This document shows, in pieces, positions 42,705-51,899 of a stretch of DNA of 64,000 nt (position 1 is the first letter of the stretch; every line of letters begins with the position of its first letter). Location of the stretch: positions 18,059 through 82,058 of the forward strand of contig JBAYTR010000017.1 in NCBI GenBank assembly GCA_041675505.1, given 5' to 3'. The notes below the pieces were generated by a model that saw only the letters and a list, made by a program, of their open reading frames with translations, ran no database searches and was not told the origin of the DNA. This stretch comes from JAGPCK01 sp041675505 (GTDB taxonomy: Bacteria; Bacteroidota; Bacteroidia; UKL13-3). Position numbers and translations under genes: made by a program.

Positions 42705-44474
42705 ATGAAACAGTTTTTTAAGTTCATGTTCGCTTCCATGCTGGGATTTGGATTATCCATTTTCCTGCTGGTGGTTTTGTTTATTGCCATTATAGCGGGC
42801 ATAGCCGGCTCCATGGAAGATAAAAAAGAGGTAGATGTAAAAGATAATTCCATTTTGCGTATCACGCTCAATCACCCGGTGCAGGAACGTACCTCTAAAA
42901 ACCCTTTTGAAAATATCAACTTCGGGAACAACAATGAAGACGGTAATCCGGCTATCGGGTTAAATGATATTCTCAAATCCATTCATCACGCCAAGAAGGA
43001 TGATAAAATCAAAGGTATATTTCTTGATTTGTCGCTGGTGCAAAGCGGAATGGCCAATGCTGAAGAAGTACGCAATGCACTGATTGATTTTAAAAAGAGT
43101 AAGAAATTTATTGTGGCCTACGGTGAAATTTACACGCAGGGCTCATATTATCTGGCTTCAGTAGCTGATAAGATTTACCTCAATCCTTCAGGAGATATGC
43201 TGTTTAACGGATTTTCTTCCACTTCACTTTACATGAAATCAGCCTTGGAGAAAATGGGCATACAGGCACAGGTAATCAAGCACGGTAAATTTAAAAGTGC
43301 CGGAGAAACTTTTGTAGAAGACAAAATGAGCGATGAAAACCGTAAACAGGTAGAAGAATTTGTGGGTGCCATGTACAAGCATTTTATGGAGCAGATTGCT
43401 AAAGCCCGCAAAAAAAGTATTGCTGAAGTGTACGATATGGCAGAAAACCTCAAAATACAGGAACCTAAAGATGCCAAACAGTTGGGTATGGTAGATGGCC
43501 TGATGTACCGCGATGAGGTAATGGGTGAGTTGCGTAAAAGAATAGGTGTTAAAGACGATGAAAAAATAAAATTTATTAACCTGGGTTCATATGTAACTGC
43601 GGTTCCAAAATCAGAAAAGGCAAAAGAAAAAATTGCCGTAATTTATGCTGTTGGAGATATAATCAGCGGACAAGGAGATGAGGAAACCATTGGTTCAGAT
43701 AAGTTTGCCTCAGCACTTAAAAAGGCACGTGAAGATAAGAATGTGAAGGCGGTGGTGTTACGCATTAACTCGCCCGGAGGAAGCGCTTTGGCCAGTGATG
43801 TTATTTGGAGAGAAGTGGTATTGACCAAGAAAGAAAAACCTGTGATTGTGTCTATGGGCAACGTGGCCGCATCAGGTGGTTACTACATTGCACTGGCTGC
43901 TGATACTATCGTGGCACAACCCAACACCATTACAGGATCCATAGGTGTAATAGGCGTGATGCTTAATGCACAAAAACTGATGAACGATAAACTGGGCCTG
44001 CACTTTGACGGGGTTAAGTTTGGTAAATACTCCGATTTAGGTCGCATTGACCGTCCGCTTAATTCTGATGAGGAAGCTATAGTTCAAAAAGCCATTGACC
44101 GCATTTATGTTGATTTTGTAACTAAAGTAGCAGGCGGAAGACACATGAGTTACGAAGCCGTTGATGCCATCGCTCAGGGCCGTGTATGGTCAGGTGTGGA
44201 TGCTCAGAAGATTGGCTTGGTAGATGTGTTGGGTGGCGTGGAAACAGCCATTGACATTGCAGCTAAAAAGGCCGGCTTAAAAGAATACCGTATTATGGGA
44301 TTACCTGAGCAGGAAGACCCTATTCAGAACCTGATTAAGAGCTTTGGTGGTGTGAAGGAGAATCTGTTAAAAGAAGAAATGAAGGAAAACTACATTTACT
44401 ACAAACAGATGCAAAAAGCACTCAACTGCCAGGGAATACAAACCCGCATGCCATTTGAATTGACTATCAGATAA
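42705..44474 (+). CDS. sppA: signal peptide peptidase, long (67K) form
   Basis: A 589-residue protein. It has one N-terminal membrane anchor ('IFLLVVLFIAIIAGIAGS') and two tandem ClpP-fold halves. The first half carries the general base region 'VIKHGKFKSAGETFVE' (Lys near 197). The second has the nucleophile region 'MGNVAASGGYYIALAAD' (Ser near 390), as in E. coli SppA. It degrades cleaved signal peptides in the inner membrane. It may be co-transcribed with the nuclease gene (ten-base gap) and is closed by the terminator at 44503. Confidence 0.94.
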   Translation: MKQFFKFMFASMLGFGLSIFLLVVLFIAIIAGIAGSMEDKKEVDVKDNSILRITLNHPVQERTSKNPFENINFGNNNEDGNPAIGLNDILKSIHHAKKDDKIKGIFLDLSLVQSGMANAEEVRNALIDFKKSKKFIVAYGEIYTQGSYYLASVADKIYLNPSGDMLFNGFSSTSLYMKSALEKMGIQAQVIKHGKFKSAGETFVEDKMSDENRKQVEEFVGAMYKHFMEQIAKARKKSIAEVYDMAENLKIQEPKDAKQLGMVDGLMYRDEVMGELRKRIGVKDDEKIKFINLGSYVTAVPKSEKAKEKIAVIYAVGDIISGQGDEETIGSDKFASALKKAREDKNVKAVVLRINSPGGSALASDVIWREVVLTKKEKPVIVSMGNVAASGGYYIALAADTIVAQPNTITGSIGVIGVMLNAQKLMNDKLGLHFDGVKFGKYSDLGRIDRPLNSDEEAIVQKAIDRIYVDFVTKVAGGRHMSYEAVDAIAQGRVWSGVDAQKIGLVDVLGGVETAIDIAAKKAGLKEYRIMGLPEQEDPIQNLIKSFGGVKENLLKEEMKENYIYYKQMQKALNCQGIQTRMPFELTIR

Positions 44475-44502
44475 TTTACAGTAAAAGAATTAATTAGACG
44501 AA

Positions 44503-44536
44503 GGCTGCGGGTTTATTGCCCGCAGCCTTTATTTTT
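44503..44536 (+). terminator. rho-independent terminator of sppA
   Basis: Arms GGCTGCGGG and CCCGCAGCC (nine perfect pairs) around TTTATTG, followed by TTTATTTTT. Its T run doubles as the -7 box of the next gene. Confidence 0.85.
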
Positions 44537-44537
44537 G
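44530..44537 (+). promoter_or_regulatory. -7 box TATTTTTG inside the sppA terminator tail
   Basis: TATTTTTG fits TAnnTTTG and ends eight bases before ATG 44546. Six of its eight bases are in the terminator's T run. Confidence 0.5.
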
Positions 44538-44545
44538 TTCCACAT

Positions 44546-47215
44546 ATGAAAAAAATACTCAAAATAACCGGAATTTCACTTGCAGTTCTATTGCTGGTGC
44601 TTATGCTTGTTCCTTTTTTGTTTAAAGACAAAATAGTACAAACAATAAAAACCGAGGCCAACAACAACCTTAATGCTAAGGTAAATTTTGACAATGATAT
44701 TGATTTGAGTCTCATTCGTAATTTCCCCAACCTTAGTATTCGCATCAATAAATTAGTGGTAGCCAACAATGCACCTTTTGAAGGAGACACTTTGCTGGCC
44801 ATGGAGGAGTTCTCTGCCACAGTTGATGTGATGTCGGTTATTAGCGGGGAGCAAATTAAAATTAAACGTTTATTACTTCACCGCCCCGATATTCATGTTA
44901 TTGTTACCAAAGAAGGTAAGGCAAATTATGATATTGCCAAAGCCTCTTCAGGTGCAGAGGAAAAGACAGATACGGCTGCTTCGGCATTCAACATTGCATT
45001 GAAAGAATATGCCATACGCGAGGCCAACCTTATTTATGACGACCAAAGCATGGGTCTGTACACTGCCATTAAAAACCTCACTCATGAAGGTAAAGGCGAT
45101 TTCACACAAGATCTTTTTGAATTGCGCACCACTACCTCAGCAGAGGCATTTAATCTGGTATTCGGAGGTGTAAAATATTTTCATCAGGTAAAAGCAGAGG
45201 TGAAGGCAGATTTAGATATGGACATGCCCAATTTTAAGTTTACGTTTAAAGAAAATGAGATCAGGCTCAATGAATTGATACTGGGTTTTAACGGCTGGCT
45301 GGCCATGCCCAAAGAAGACATAGATATGGACATCACTTTCAAAGCAGCAAAAACCGATTTCAGAAATATTTTGTCTATGGTGCCGGCTGTATATGCGAAA
45401 GATTTTGACAAAGTTAAAACAGAAGGTAAGCTGGCATTAGATGGAATGGTGAAAGGTAAATACAATGAAAAATCAATGCCCGCATTTGCCATTAACCTGC
45501 TGGTGGAAAATGGGATGTTCCGTTATCCTGATTTGCCCGCAGGAGTTAATAATGTTCAGGTAAAATTGAATATAAATAATCCCGATGGTGTGATGGATCA
45601 CACGGTAGTTGACCTCTCCAAATTTCACTTAGAGTTAGATAAAGAACCTTTTGATGCAACACTCTTAGTGAAATATCCTGAAAGTGACCCGTACCTCAAA
45701 ACAGCATTGAAGGGTAGAGTTGATTTAAACAATGTGGTGAAATTTATTCCTTTAGAGGAGGGGATGAAACTATCCGGCATTATCAACGCCAACTTTGCAG
45801 CAGACGGACGTATGTCGGCTATTGAAAAAGGCTTGTACGAACAATTCAATGCGTCAGGTGTTATATCTGCCAATAAGTTTGTTTTTGCCTCAAAAGATTT
45901 GCCCGATGCATTTGAATTGCAGACCGCTACACTTACATTCAATCCACGTAATGTAAGTCTTACAGCCTTTGATTCCAAAATAGGAAAAACGGATATCAAA
46001 GCAAACGGCAGTATTGATAATTTGTTCGGGTACGTACTTAAAGACGAAACCATTAAAGGCACATTTAACCTTAACTCCAATCTTATTGATGCCAATCAGT
46101 TTTTAGCAGAAGAAACAACACCTGCACAGCCGGAGACGGATACTGTTCCGCTTACAGCTTTTGATATTCCGGGTAACATTAATTTTACCCTCAATACCAC
46201 CATCAACAAATTACTTTACGATAATTTGGAACTCAACAATGTTAAAGGAACCTGTAAAGTGGTAGATAAAAAATTACTGATGCAGAATTTGTTCATGAAC
46301 CTGTTTAACGGTTCGGTAGCAATGAATGGTTCCTACAGCAGCATGAACATTAAAAAACCGGCTATTGATATGGATATGGATGTTCGCAATATGGATATTC
46401 AAAAGATGGTAAATGCGTTTGAATCGGTGAAAACAATGGCACCTGTGGCTGCCAGTACACAGGGGAGTTTCTCTTCTAAATTTAGTATGAAAGCAATACT
46501 AAACCATGATATGTCACCGGTGATGAACAGCATCAATGCAGCGGGAATGTTGGATATACCTAAAGCAGAAGTGAATGATTACAAGCCATTGGTTAAAGTA
46601 GCCGATGTGTTGAAGATGCCTCAGTACAAGAAACTGGGTGTAACAGATGTGAAACTGAACTTTGTGGTAAAAGATGGAAGAGTGAGCGTGCAGCCGTTTA
46701 ATGTGAAAGCGGGTAACATTAACATGAATGTACTCGGTTCATCCGGCTTTGACCAGACTATTGATTATAAAATTGCAGCTAAGTTCCCTAAGTCAGAGCT
46801 TGGCGGTGCGGCCAATGAAGTCATAGGTAACCTAACTTCAAAAGTGAATAAACAAGGCGTAAATTTAGCTGTAAAAGAGGTGATTGATATTGATATTCTG
46901 ATGGGAGGAACCGTAATTAATCCAACGATTAAAACAAGCATGAAGGATTTGGCCAATACCGCTAAAGATGCGTTGAAAGAAGAAGCACTTAAGAAAAAAG
47001 AAGAACTGGAGAATAAAGCCAAAGCGGAGGCTGAAAAGGCAAAACAGCAGGTTACAGCCGAAGCTGAAAAAGCCAGATTGGAAGCTGAAGCCAAGGCCAA
47101 AGCGGAAGCAGACAAATTAAAACGCGAGGCTGAGCGCAAGAAAAAAGAGGCAGAGGAGGCAGCCAAGAAGAAGGCGCAAGAGGAAGCTAAGAAGAAACTG
47201 AAAGGCCTGTTTTAG
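44546..47215 (+). CDS. AsmA-family protein with TolA-like charged tail
   Basis: An 889-residue protein. One N-terminal membrane helix ('KILKITGISLAVLLLVLMLV') is followed by the AsmA opening 'VNFDNDIDLSLIRNFPNLSI' and then a long repeat-beta (chorein-like) periplasmic body to about residue 800. The last 85 residues are a Lys/Glu/Ala helix ('EAEKAKQQVTAEAEKARLEA') like the TolA stalk. Relatives help move or insert lipids and proteins at the outer membrane. ATG 44546 is preferred to the upstream in-frame CTG/TTG extension beginning 44516, because the latter lies inside the terminator hairpin. Confidence 0.83.
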   Translation: MKKILKITGISLAVLLLVLMLVPFLFKDKIVQTIKTEANNNLNAKVNFDNDIDLSLIRNFPNLSIRINKLVVANNAPFEGDTLLAMEEFSATVDVMSVISGEQIKIKRLLLHRPDIHVIVTKEGKANYDIAKASSGAEEKTDTAASAFNIALKEYAIREANLIYDDQSMGLYTAIKNLTHEGKGDFTQDLFELRTTTSAEAFNLVFGGVKYFHQVKAEVKADLDMDMPNFKFTFKENEIRLNELILGFNGWLAMPKEDIDMDITFKAAKTDFRNILSMVPAVYAKDFDKVKTEGKLALDGMVKGKYNEKSMPAFAINLLVENGMFRYPDLPAGVNNVQVKLNINNPDGVMDHTVVDLSKFHLELDKEPFDATLLVKYPESDPYLKTALKGRVDLNNVVKFIPLEEGMKLSGIINANFAADGRMSAIEKGLYEQFNASGVISANKFVFASKDLPDAFELQTATLTFNPRNVSLTAFDSKIGKTDIKANGSIDNLFGYVLKDETIKGTFNLNSNLIDANQFLAEETTPAQPETDTVPLTAFDIPGNINFTLNTTINKLLYDNLELNNVKGTCKVVDKKLLMQNLFMNLFNGSVAMNGSYSSMNIKKPAIDMDMDVRNMDIQKMVNAFESVKTMAPVAASTQGSFSSKFSMKAILNHDMSPVMNSINAAGMLDIPKAEVNDYKPLVKVADVLKMPQYKKLGVTDVKLNFVVKDGRVSVQPFNVKAGNINMNVLGSSGFDQTIDYKIAAKFPKSELGGAANEVIGNLTSKVNKQGVNLAVKEVIDIDILMGGTVINPTIKTSMKDLANTAKDALKEEALKKKEELENKAKAEAEKAKQQVTAEAEKARLEAEAKAKAEADKLKREAERKKKEAEEAAKKKAQEEAKKKLKGLF

Positions 47216-47298
47216 AAATTAAAACAGGTATAATATAAAGCCGTTGCAACATTTATTGGTCTTTTGTTGTCTATTTGCTAACTTCGTATTTGTTTAGC

Positions 47299-47778
47299 AT
47301 GAAAAGGCACGTATTTTTTATATTTACAATCATATTATTTTTTACAACTACTGTTGCAAAAGCAGTGGATTTGTGTGAACTAAAGTCACGAACTTTGAAA
47401 GTGACAGTAATTTATTCTACTAATATTCTTTTGAATAAGATTAGTTCTTTTCAAAAGGTCAAAAAGTTAAATACTCTTATACATTCAAATACTATAAAAA
47501 TCAAAAGAGCCTTTAGCGGGTTTGAATATACAAGGGATATTGCCTGTGATGATGGTTACTATCATGAAGATATTTACAGCAGCAGAATCATTAAACGTAA
47601 CAGGAAGGCAATCCTATCCAGAAAAATTTTCGCACCATTAATACCTTTCAGCGTTCTTTCATTTAACACATTTGTCAGAAAGTTTGTTCTGGAAGGAACT
47701 ACAGAATACCTGAGACAATTTATATTTTCACCATTTAAAATCTCCGTTTTTGTTCTTATTTCAAGTTTGAGAAATTAG
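47299..47778 (+). CDS. secreted small hypothetical protein
   Basis: A 159-residue protein with a signal peptide (MKRHVFFIFTIILFFTTTVAKA). The mature part is basic, with two Cys ('VDLCELKSR' and 'DIACDDGYY') that could pair, and has hydrophobic C-terminal strands or helices. I recognise no family. ATG 47299 is chosen over the upstream TTG-type start at 47275 because it begins the signal peptide. It stands between the AsmA-like gene and the first giant surface protein, 58 bases before the latter, with no terminator visible between them. Confidence 0.5.
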   Translation: MKRHVFFIFTIILFFTTTVAKAVDLCELKSRTLKVTVIYSTNILLNKISSFQKVKKLNTLIHSNTIKIKRAFSGFEYTRDIACDDGYYHEDIYSSRIIKRNRKAILSRKIFAPLIPFSVLSFNTFVRKFVLEGTTEYLRQFIFSPFKISVFVLISSLRN

Positions 47779-47836
47779 TAAACATAACGGCCACTTCTTT
47801 CTGCTGCATATCCTTTAATTTTTTATTTTTTATTAT

Positions 47837-50800
47837 ATGAACAAGTATACAAATACATTACGTTGTGTCGTTTTTTCTGTTGCTGCGCTTTTATCTTTTT
47901 CTGCTTTTGCTCAGCAATCTTTTAGCTCATTGCCCTATTCAGATTACCAAAACGAAATAATCTCCAGGCGTGATGCCAATTCAAAGCATTTCAGAAATGC
48001 TGACGGTTCTGTATCGATGTTCACGCAAGCCGGGCTTATTCATTACAAAAATGAGCAGGGACAGTGGTTGGATATTGATACACGCATATCGCCTGCTGTT
48101 AAAGGGTTCAGCAATACAGCAAATACGGTAAAATCCTTTTTTCCTGATGCCATTAACGAGGGTGGACAAGTTACCACCACCTCATCAGGAGAAATCAAGG
48201 AGATGCTCAACTCAGGATGGCGTTTTTCTGATCAGGAAAATTCACACCCACTCAATTTCATCAATCCATGGGTAGTAGAAAATGTGATTTCCTACCAGGA
48301 TAATGCTGGTATCAAATTAAACTATACACTGAGCTCCTCCAGAAAAAAAATGGATTGGATAATTGAACAATCTTCTTTTCTGAAAACTTCATCAGAAAAA
48401 GCAACTACACTGGTTTTTTCTGAGGAAATTCAGTTACCTGCCGGTGCCTATCTGAAACAAAAAGGAGAGGAGTTGGAAATAGTGCTTTCATCAGGAGAAG
48501 TATTGGTGAATTATGAACGACCATTGATACATGAAGCCGGTAAATTTGTGTTACCTGAAGACGCACAATCAGCAGTATATGGTTTTTATCATATAAAACA
48601 GTTGGCTCAACACAGGTATTTGGTGGAAACACATATTCCTATGACTTGGCTGAAAGATGCTGCGAGAGTATTTCCTGTAGTAGTTGATCCAACGGCCAAT
48701 TATTACCCCAATAGCGTAAATTTCTGGACAGGGTATCAAACATCTGCTAGTTCAAAATCAAACGGTTTTCTTAGAATAACCACTGCATTGAATGTGGGTT
48801 GGGCTAAATTTAATATCAGCTCTATTCCGTTGGCCGCTACCATAAATCAAACCCGTTTGTATTCATATCACTACCAAACAACCGGTACGAAAGATGCACG
48901 AGTTAATGACATGAATGCTACAGATCCTGTTGCAGCTGCAGCGGGTACCATATCCGGTGCTATTGCTGCTAATGATGCCTACATCACTAACTATCCTTAT
49001 GGTGCTACAAGCTATGGTTGGCGCAATGCTATATTAGGCTCAGCAGCTAACACGGATGTTAAGAATCGCATCGCACAAGGTTGGACCGCAATGGGCTTAA
49101 ACTATGTTTCAGGCTCAACATCGTTTATGTATCATTACGGATGGAACGCAGCCTCATCTGCTAACCGTCCTTACTTGCAAATAACATATGTAGATGCTAT
49201 TGTTGACTTAAATGTAGATGCCGTTATTTCACCGGTAACTAATTCCTGCGGAGAACAGGGCAGCAGAATCATTTTAAGAATTAAGAACAACTCGGCAACG
49301 CAAAATATTACGGGAGCTGTAGTGGTATGCAACCTTTCCGGAGGGGTTGTACAAAGTTTATCGGCTACTTTAAACCGCACCTTGCTGGCCGGAACAACAG
49401 ATACGCTTTATATGCCCGGTACCTATAACTTTACCAGTGGTAGTAGTTTCACCCTAAGTGCATATACCGATTACGTTAATGACCCCAATCACGTGAACGA
49501 CACGCTCACACAATCATTCACTATTCACCCATTGCCGTTGGGAAGTGTATTTTCTAAATCAGTTTCCAGTCAAGGCACACATGGTGCAGGTATATTTGCC
49601 TCACCGGATTATGTGAAAGCAGGGGATAGTATTGTATACAATTTCAGTGCACCTACAGGATATACAGATGCACAATATGGAACTGACTGGCAAGTTTCGT
49701 CTTTAACTTCGGTTAAAACACTTTCAGGTACTTCTATGGCAATGTTTTATGTGCTCCCTCCTTCAGGAAGTAATTCAGCAAGGTTAGTTCTAAAGCCTGG
49801 CACAGTAGAAATAGATTCTTCATTTGAGATTAATTTATTTACGGAGTTTATTGCTACAGGTTGTAAGACTAATATAAACCGATTTGTATTTATTGCACCT
49901 GTTCCTGTAGCGGGTTTTGAATCTACATTGGCATGTGACGGATTCCCAATCTCCTTCAAAGATACCAGTGCAATAAGTTCAGGTTCTCTCAGCTTTTTCT
50001 GGAATTTTGGTGATGTTGGAAATGCAGATACCTCCGTTGTTCAGAATCCTGAGTACACCTATTCAGGCCCAGGAGTATATACGGTTACCTTAACCGTTAC
50101 ATCTGATTTGGGATACACTGCACAGAAAACGACCACAGTTGAAGTTGGAGATAACCCGCATGCAGTTTTTACATCAGACAATACTTGTGATAAATCCGCA
50201 GTTCAGTTCACTAACGGTACCACCATTCCGGGTAGTGTTACATTAAGTTATGAATGGAACTTTGGTGACGGCACTACCAGCACACAAATAAATCCTTCAA
50301 GACTTTATGCAGCAGCAGGTGTTTACACTGCTACACTTAAAGCTACATCAAGCATAGGTTGTTCTTCAATATACACACGTCAGGTAACAGTGTCTCCTTA
50401 TCCGGTAGCCGCATTTAATGTAAATGATGCTTGTGCCGGTCAGGATATTTTATTCACCAATACCTCAACAATTTCTTTTGGCTCTGTTGGACAAGAGTGG
50501 CAGTTTGGTAGCGGAATTATTTCCAACGATAAAAACCCAAAATACTCGTTTGCTACTGCAGGTACATATAATGTAAAGTTAAGAGCGATTTCAGATTTTG
50601 GTTGTGTGGATTCTGTTATCAAACAAGTAGTGGTACATGCGGTTCCAATGCCTGCATTTACAGTTGCTGATGTGTGCAATGGTGAAGATGCCGTTATTAC
50701 TAACACCTCTTTGTTGTCTGGTAGTTCAAACGGTTTTGATTCCTACTGGAATTTAGGTGACGGAGATACAACAACCAATAACAGCCCGTCATTCTCTCAT

Positions 50801-51637
50801 CTGTATGACTTACCGGGAACTTATACTATTCAGTTGAACACATCTACGGCATATTGTACGTCTGTATTATCCAAAAATATTATTGTGAAGTCTGTACCTC
50901 AGTCAATGTTTGACATTAAAACTCAGGGATGCGTTAATGGTGATATTGGTTTAACGAACAATTCATCAAGTGCTAAGCAATATTACTGGAGTTTCAGTGA
51001 CAACACGTCTTCTACTGATGAGATGCCTGAGAAGTCATTTGCTGTCTCCGGTAGCTATACAGTTAAACTGGTAACGGCACACGAGTCGGGTTGCACGGAT
51101 ACATTGATTAAAAACATTGTAGTTAATAATCTGCCGAATGCCGCCTTCACATTTGTGAAAAACTCACCATCTGATCAAAGACAAGTATCGTTTACTCCAT
51201 CGTTAAATACCTTTGACACTTATGCGTGGGATATGGGCGATGGCAATACGTACAATCAGATTAGTCCGGTACATAGTTTTACAAGCAATGGCCCTTTTGT
51301 TGTTCAACTTGCTGTAACAGATGTAAACGGTTGTGTAAACAATAGCACTCAGCAAATAATGTTTAATGTTTCAGTAGAAGAAAAGGCACTCTCCGGATTA
51401 ATGATTTATCCGAGCCCTGCAACACATCAGATTACCATAAGTGGTGTTTTACCTGATGCAGGAATGAAGATGGAGATTTACAATTCACTTGGTCAGAAAC
51501 AACAGGTGGCAATTAATGCCATGAATGCCTCAGGTTCTTTTGAAATTAACACCGGTTCATTTGCCAACGGTTTGTATCATGTTAAGGTATTAACTTCAGG
51601 CGGATTTTACTCAGGTTCCTTTGTTATTTTAAAGTAG
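47837..51637 (+). CDS. giant secreted PKD protein 1 (DNRLRE-like head), T9SS
   Basis: A 1266-residue protein with a signal peptide (MNKYTNTLRCVVFSVAALLSF...AFAQ). The head is about 565 residues: an N-terminal region, a DNRLRE-like sandwich ('GWAKFNISSIPLAATINQTR' trimmed; 'RPYLQITYVD'), and a CARDB-like domain ('DAVISPVTNSCGEQGSRIIL'). From about nt 49531 a constant tail begins: one Ig-like domain, then six PKD domains, each with 'WNFGDG'/'WDMGDG' and 'YTVTL'-type strands. It ends in a type A T9SS domain ('LMIYPSPATHQITI'). It is predicted to be an extracellular rod. The two following genes share the tail. Confidence 0.85.
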   Translation: MNKYTNTLRCVVFSVAALLSFSAFAQQSFSSLPYSDYQNEIISRRDANSKHFRNADGSVSMFTQAGLIHYKNEQGQWLDIDTRISPAVKGFSNTANTVKSFFPDAINEGGQVTTTSSGEIKEMLNSGWRFSDQENSHPLNFINPWVVENVISYQDNAGIKLNYTLSSSRKKMDWIIEQSSFLKTSSEKATTLVFSEEIQLPAGAYLKQKGEELEIVLSSGEVLVNYERPLIHEAGKFVLPEDAQSAVYGFYHIKQLAQHRYLVETHIPMTWLKDAARVFPVVVDPTANYYPNSVNFWTGYQTSASSKSNGFLRITTALNVGWAKFNISSIPLAATINQTRLYSYHYQTTGTKDARVNDMNATDPVAAAAGTISGAIAANDAYITNYPYGATSYGWRNAILGSAANTDVKNRIAQGWTAMGLNYVSGSTSFMYHYGWNAASSANRPYLQITYVDAIVDLNVDAVISPVTNSCGEQGSRIILRIKNNSATQNITGAVVVCNLSGGVVQSLSATLNRTLLAGTTDTLYMPGTYNFTSGSSFTLSAYTDYVNDPNHVNDTLTQSFTIHPLPLGSVFSKSVSSQGTHGAGIFASPDYVKAGDSIVYNFSAPTGYTDAQYGTDWQVSSLTSVKTLSGTSMAMFYVLPPSGSNSARLVLKPGTVEIDSSFEINLFTEFIATGCKTNINRFVFIAPVPVAGFESTLACDGFPISFKDTSAISSGSLSFFWNFGDVGNADTSVVQNPEYTYSGPGVYTVTLTVTSDLGYTAQKTTTVEVGDNPHAVFTSDNTCDKSAVQFTNGTTIPGSVTLSYEWNFGDGTTSTQINPSRLYAAAGVYTATLKATSSIGCSSIYTRQVTVSPYPVAAFNVNDACAGQDILFTNTSTISFGSVGQEWQFGSGIISNDKNPKYSFATAGTYNVKLRAISDFGCVDSVIKQVVVHAVPMPAFTVADVCNGEDAVITNTSLLSGSSNGFDSYWNLGDGDTTTNNSPSFSHLYDLPGTYTIQLNTSTAYCTSVLSKNIIVKSVPQSMFDIKTQGCVNGDIGLTNNSSSAKQYYWSFSDNTSSTDEMPEKSFAVSGSYTVKLVTAHESGCTDTLIKNIVVNNLPNAAFTFVKNSPSDQRQVSFTPSLNTFDTYAWDMGDGNTYNQISPVHSFTSNGPFVVQLAVTDVNGCVNNSTQQIMFNVSVEEKALSGLMIYPSPATHQITISGVLPDAGMKMEIYNSLGQKQQVAINAMNASGSFEINTGSFANGLYHVKVLTSGGFYSGSFVILK

Positions 51638-51657
51638 GAAGTTCTAGTTGGTTTATA

Positions 51658-51692
51658 AAAAAAGCGGCACCCTCAAGGGTGTCGCTTTTTTT
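51658..51692 (+). terminator. rho-independent terminator after PKD protein 1
   Basis: Arms AAAGCGGCACCC and GGGTGTCGCTTT (one wobble) around TCAA, flanked by A and T runs, so it may work in both directions. It lies 21 bases after the stop. Confidence 0.88.
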
Positions 51693-51899
51693 ACGCACAT
51701 AGGCTGTCTATTAAGTGCTACACTGATATTGAAATTAACTTATTGATATTCAGTAGTATGGTTTCAATCGATTCGCTCTAACTTTTTTTTTATATTCTAT
51801 TCATCGATATGTAATTTTTTCGTATAAATTCGAGAAGTGAAAATGTTGCTTTTATGTGAAGCAGTGTTTATTCAATTGTTAAAATTTAAAGCCGTTTAT

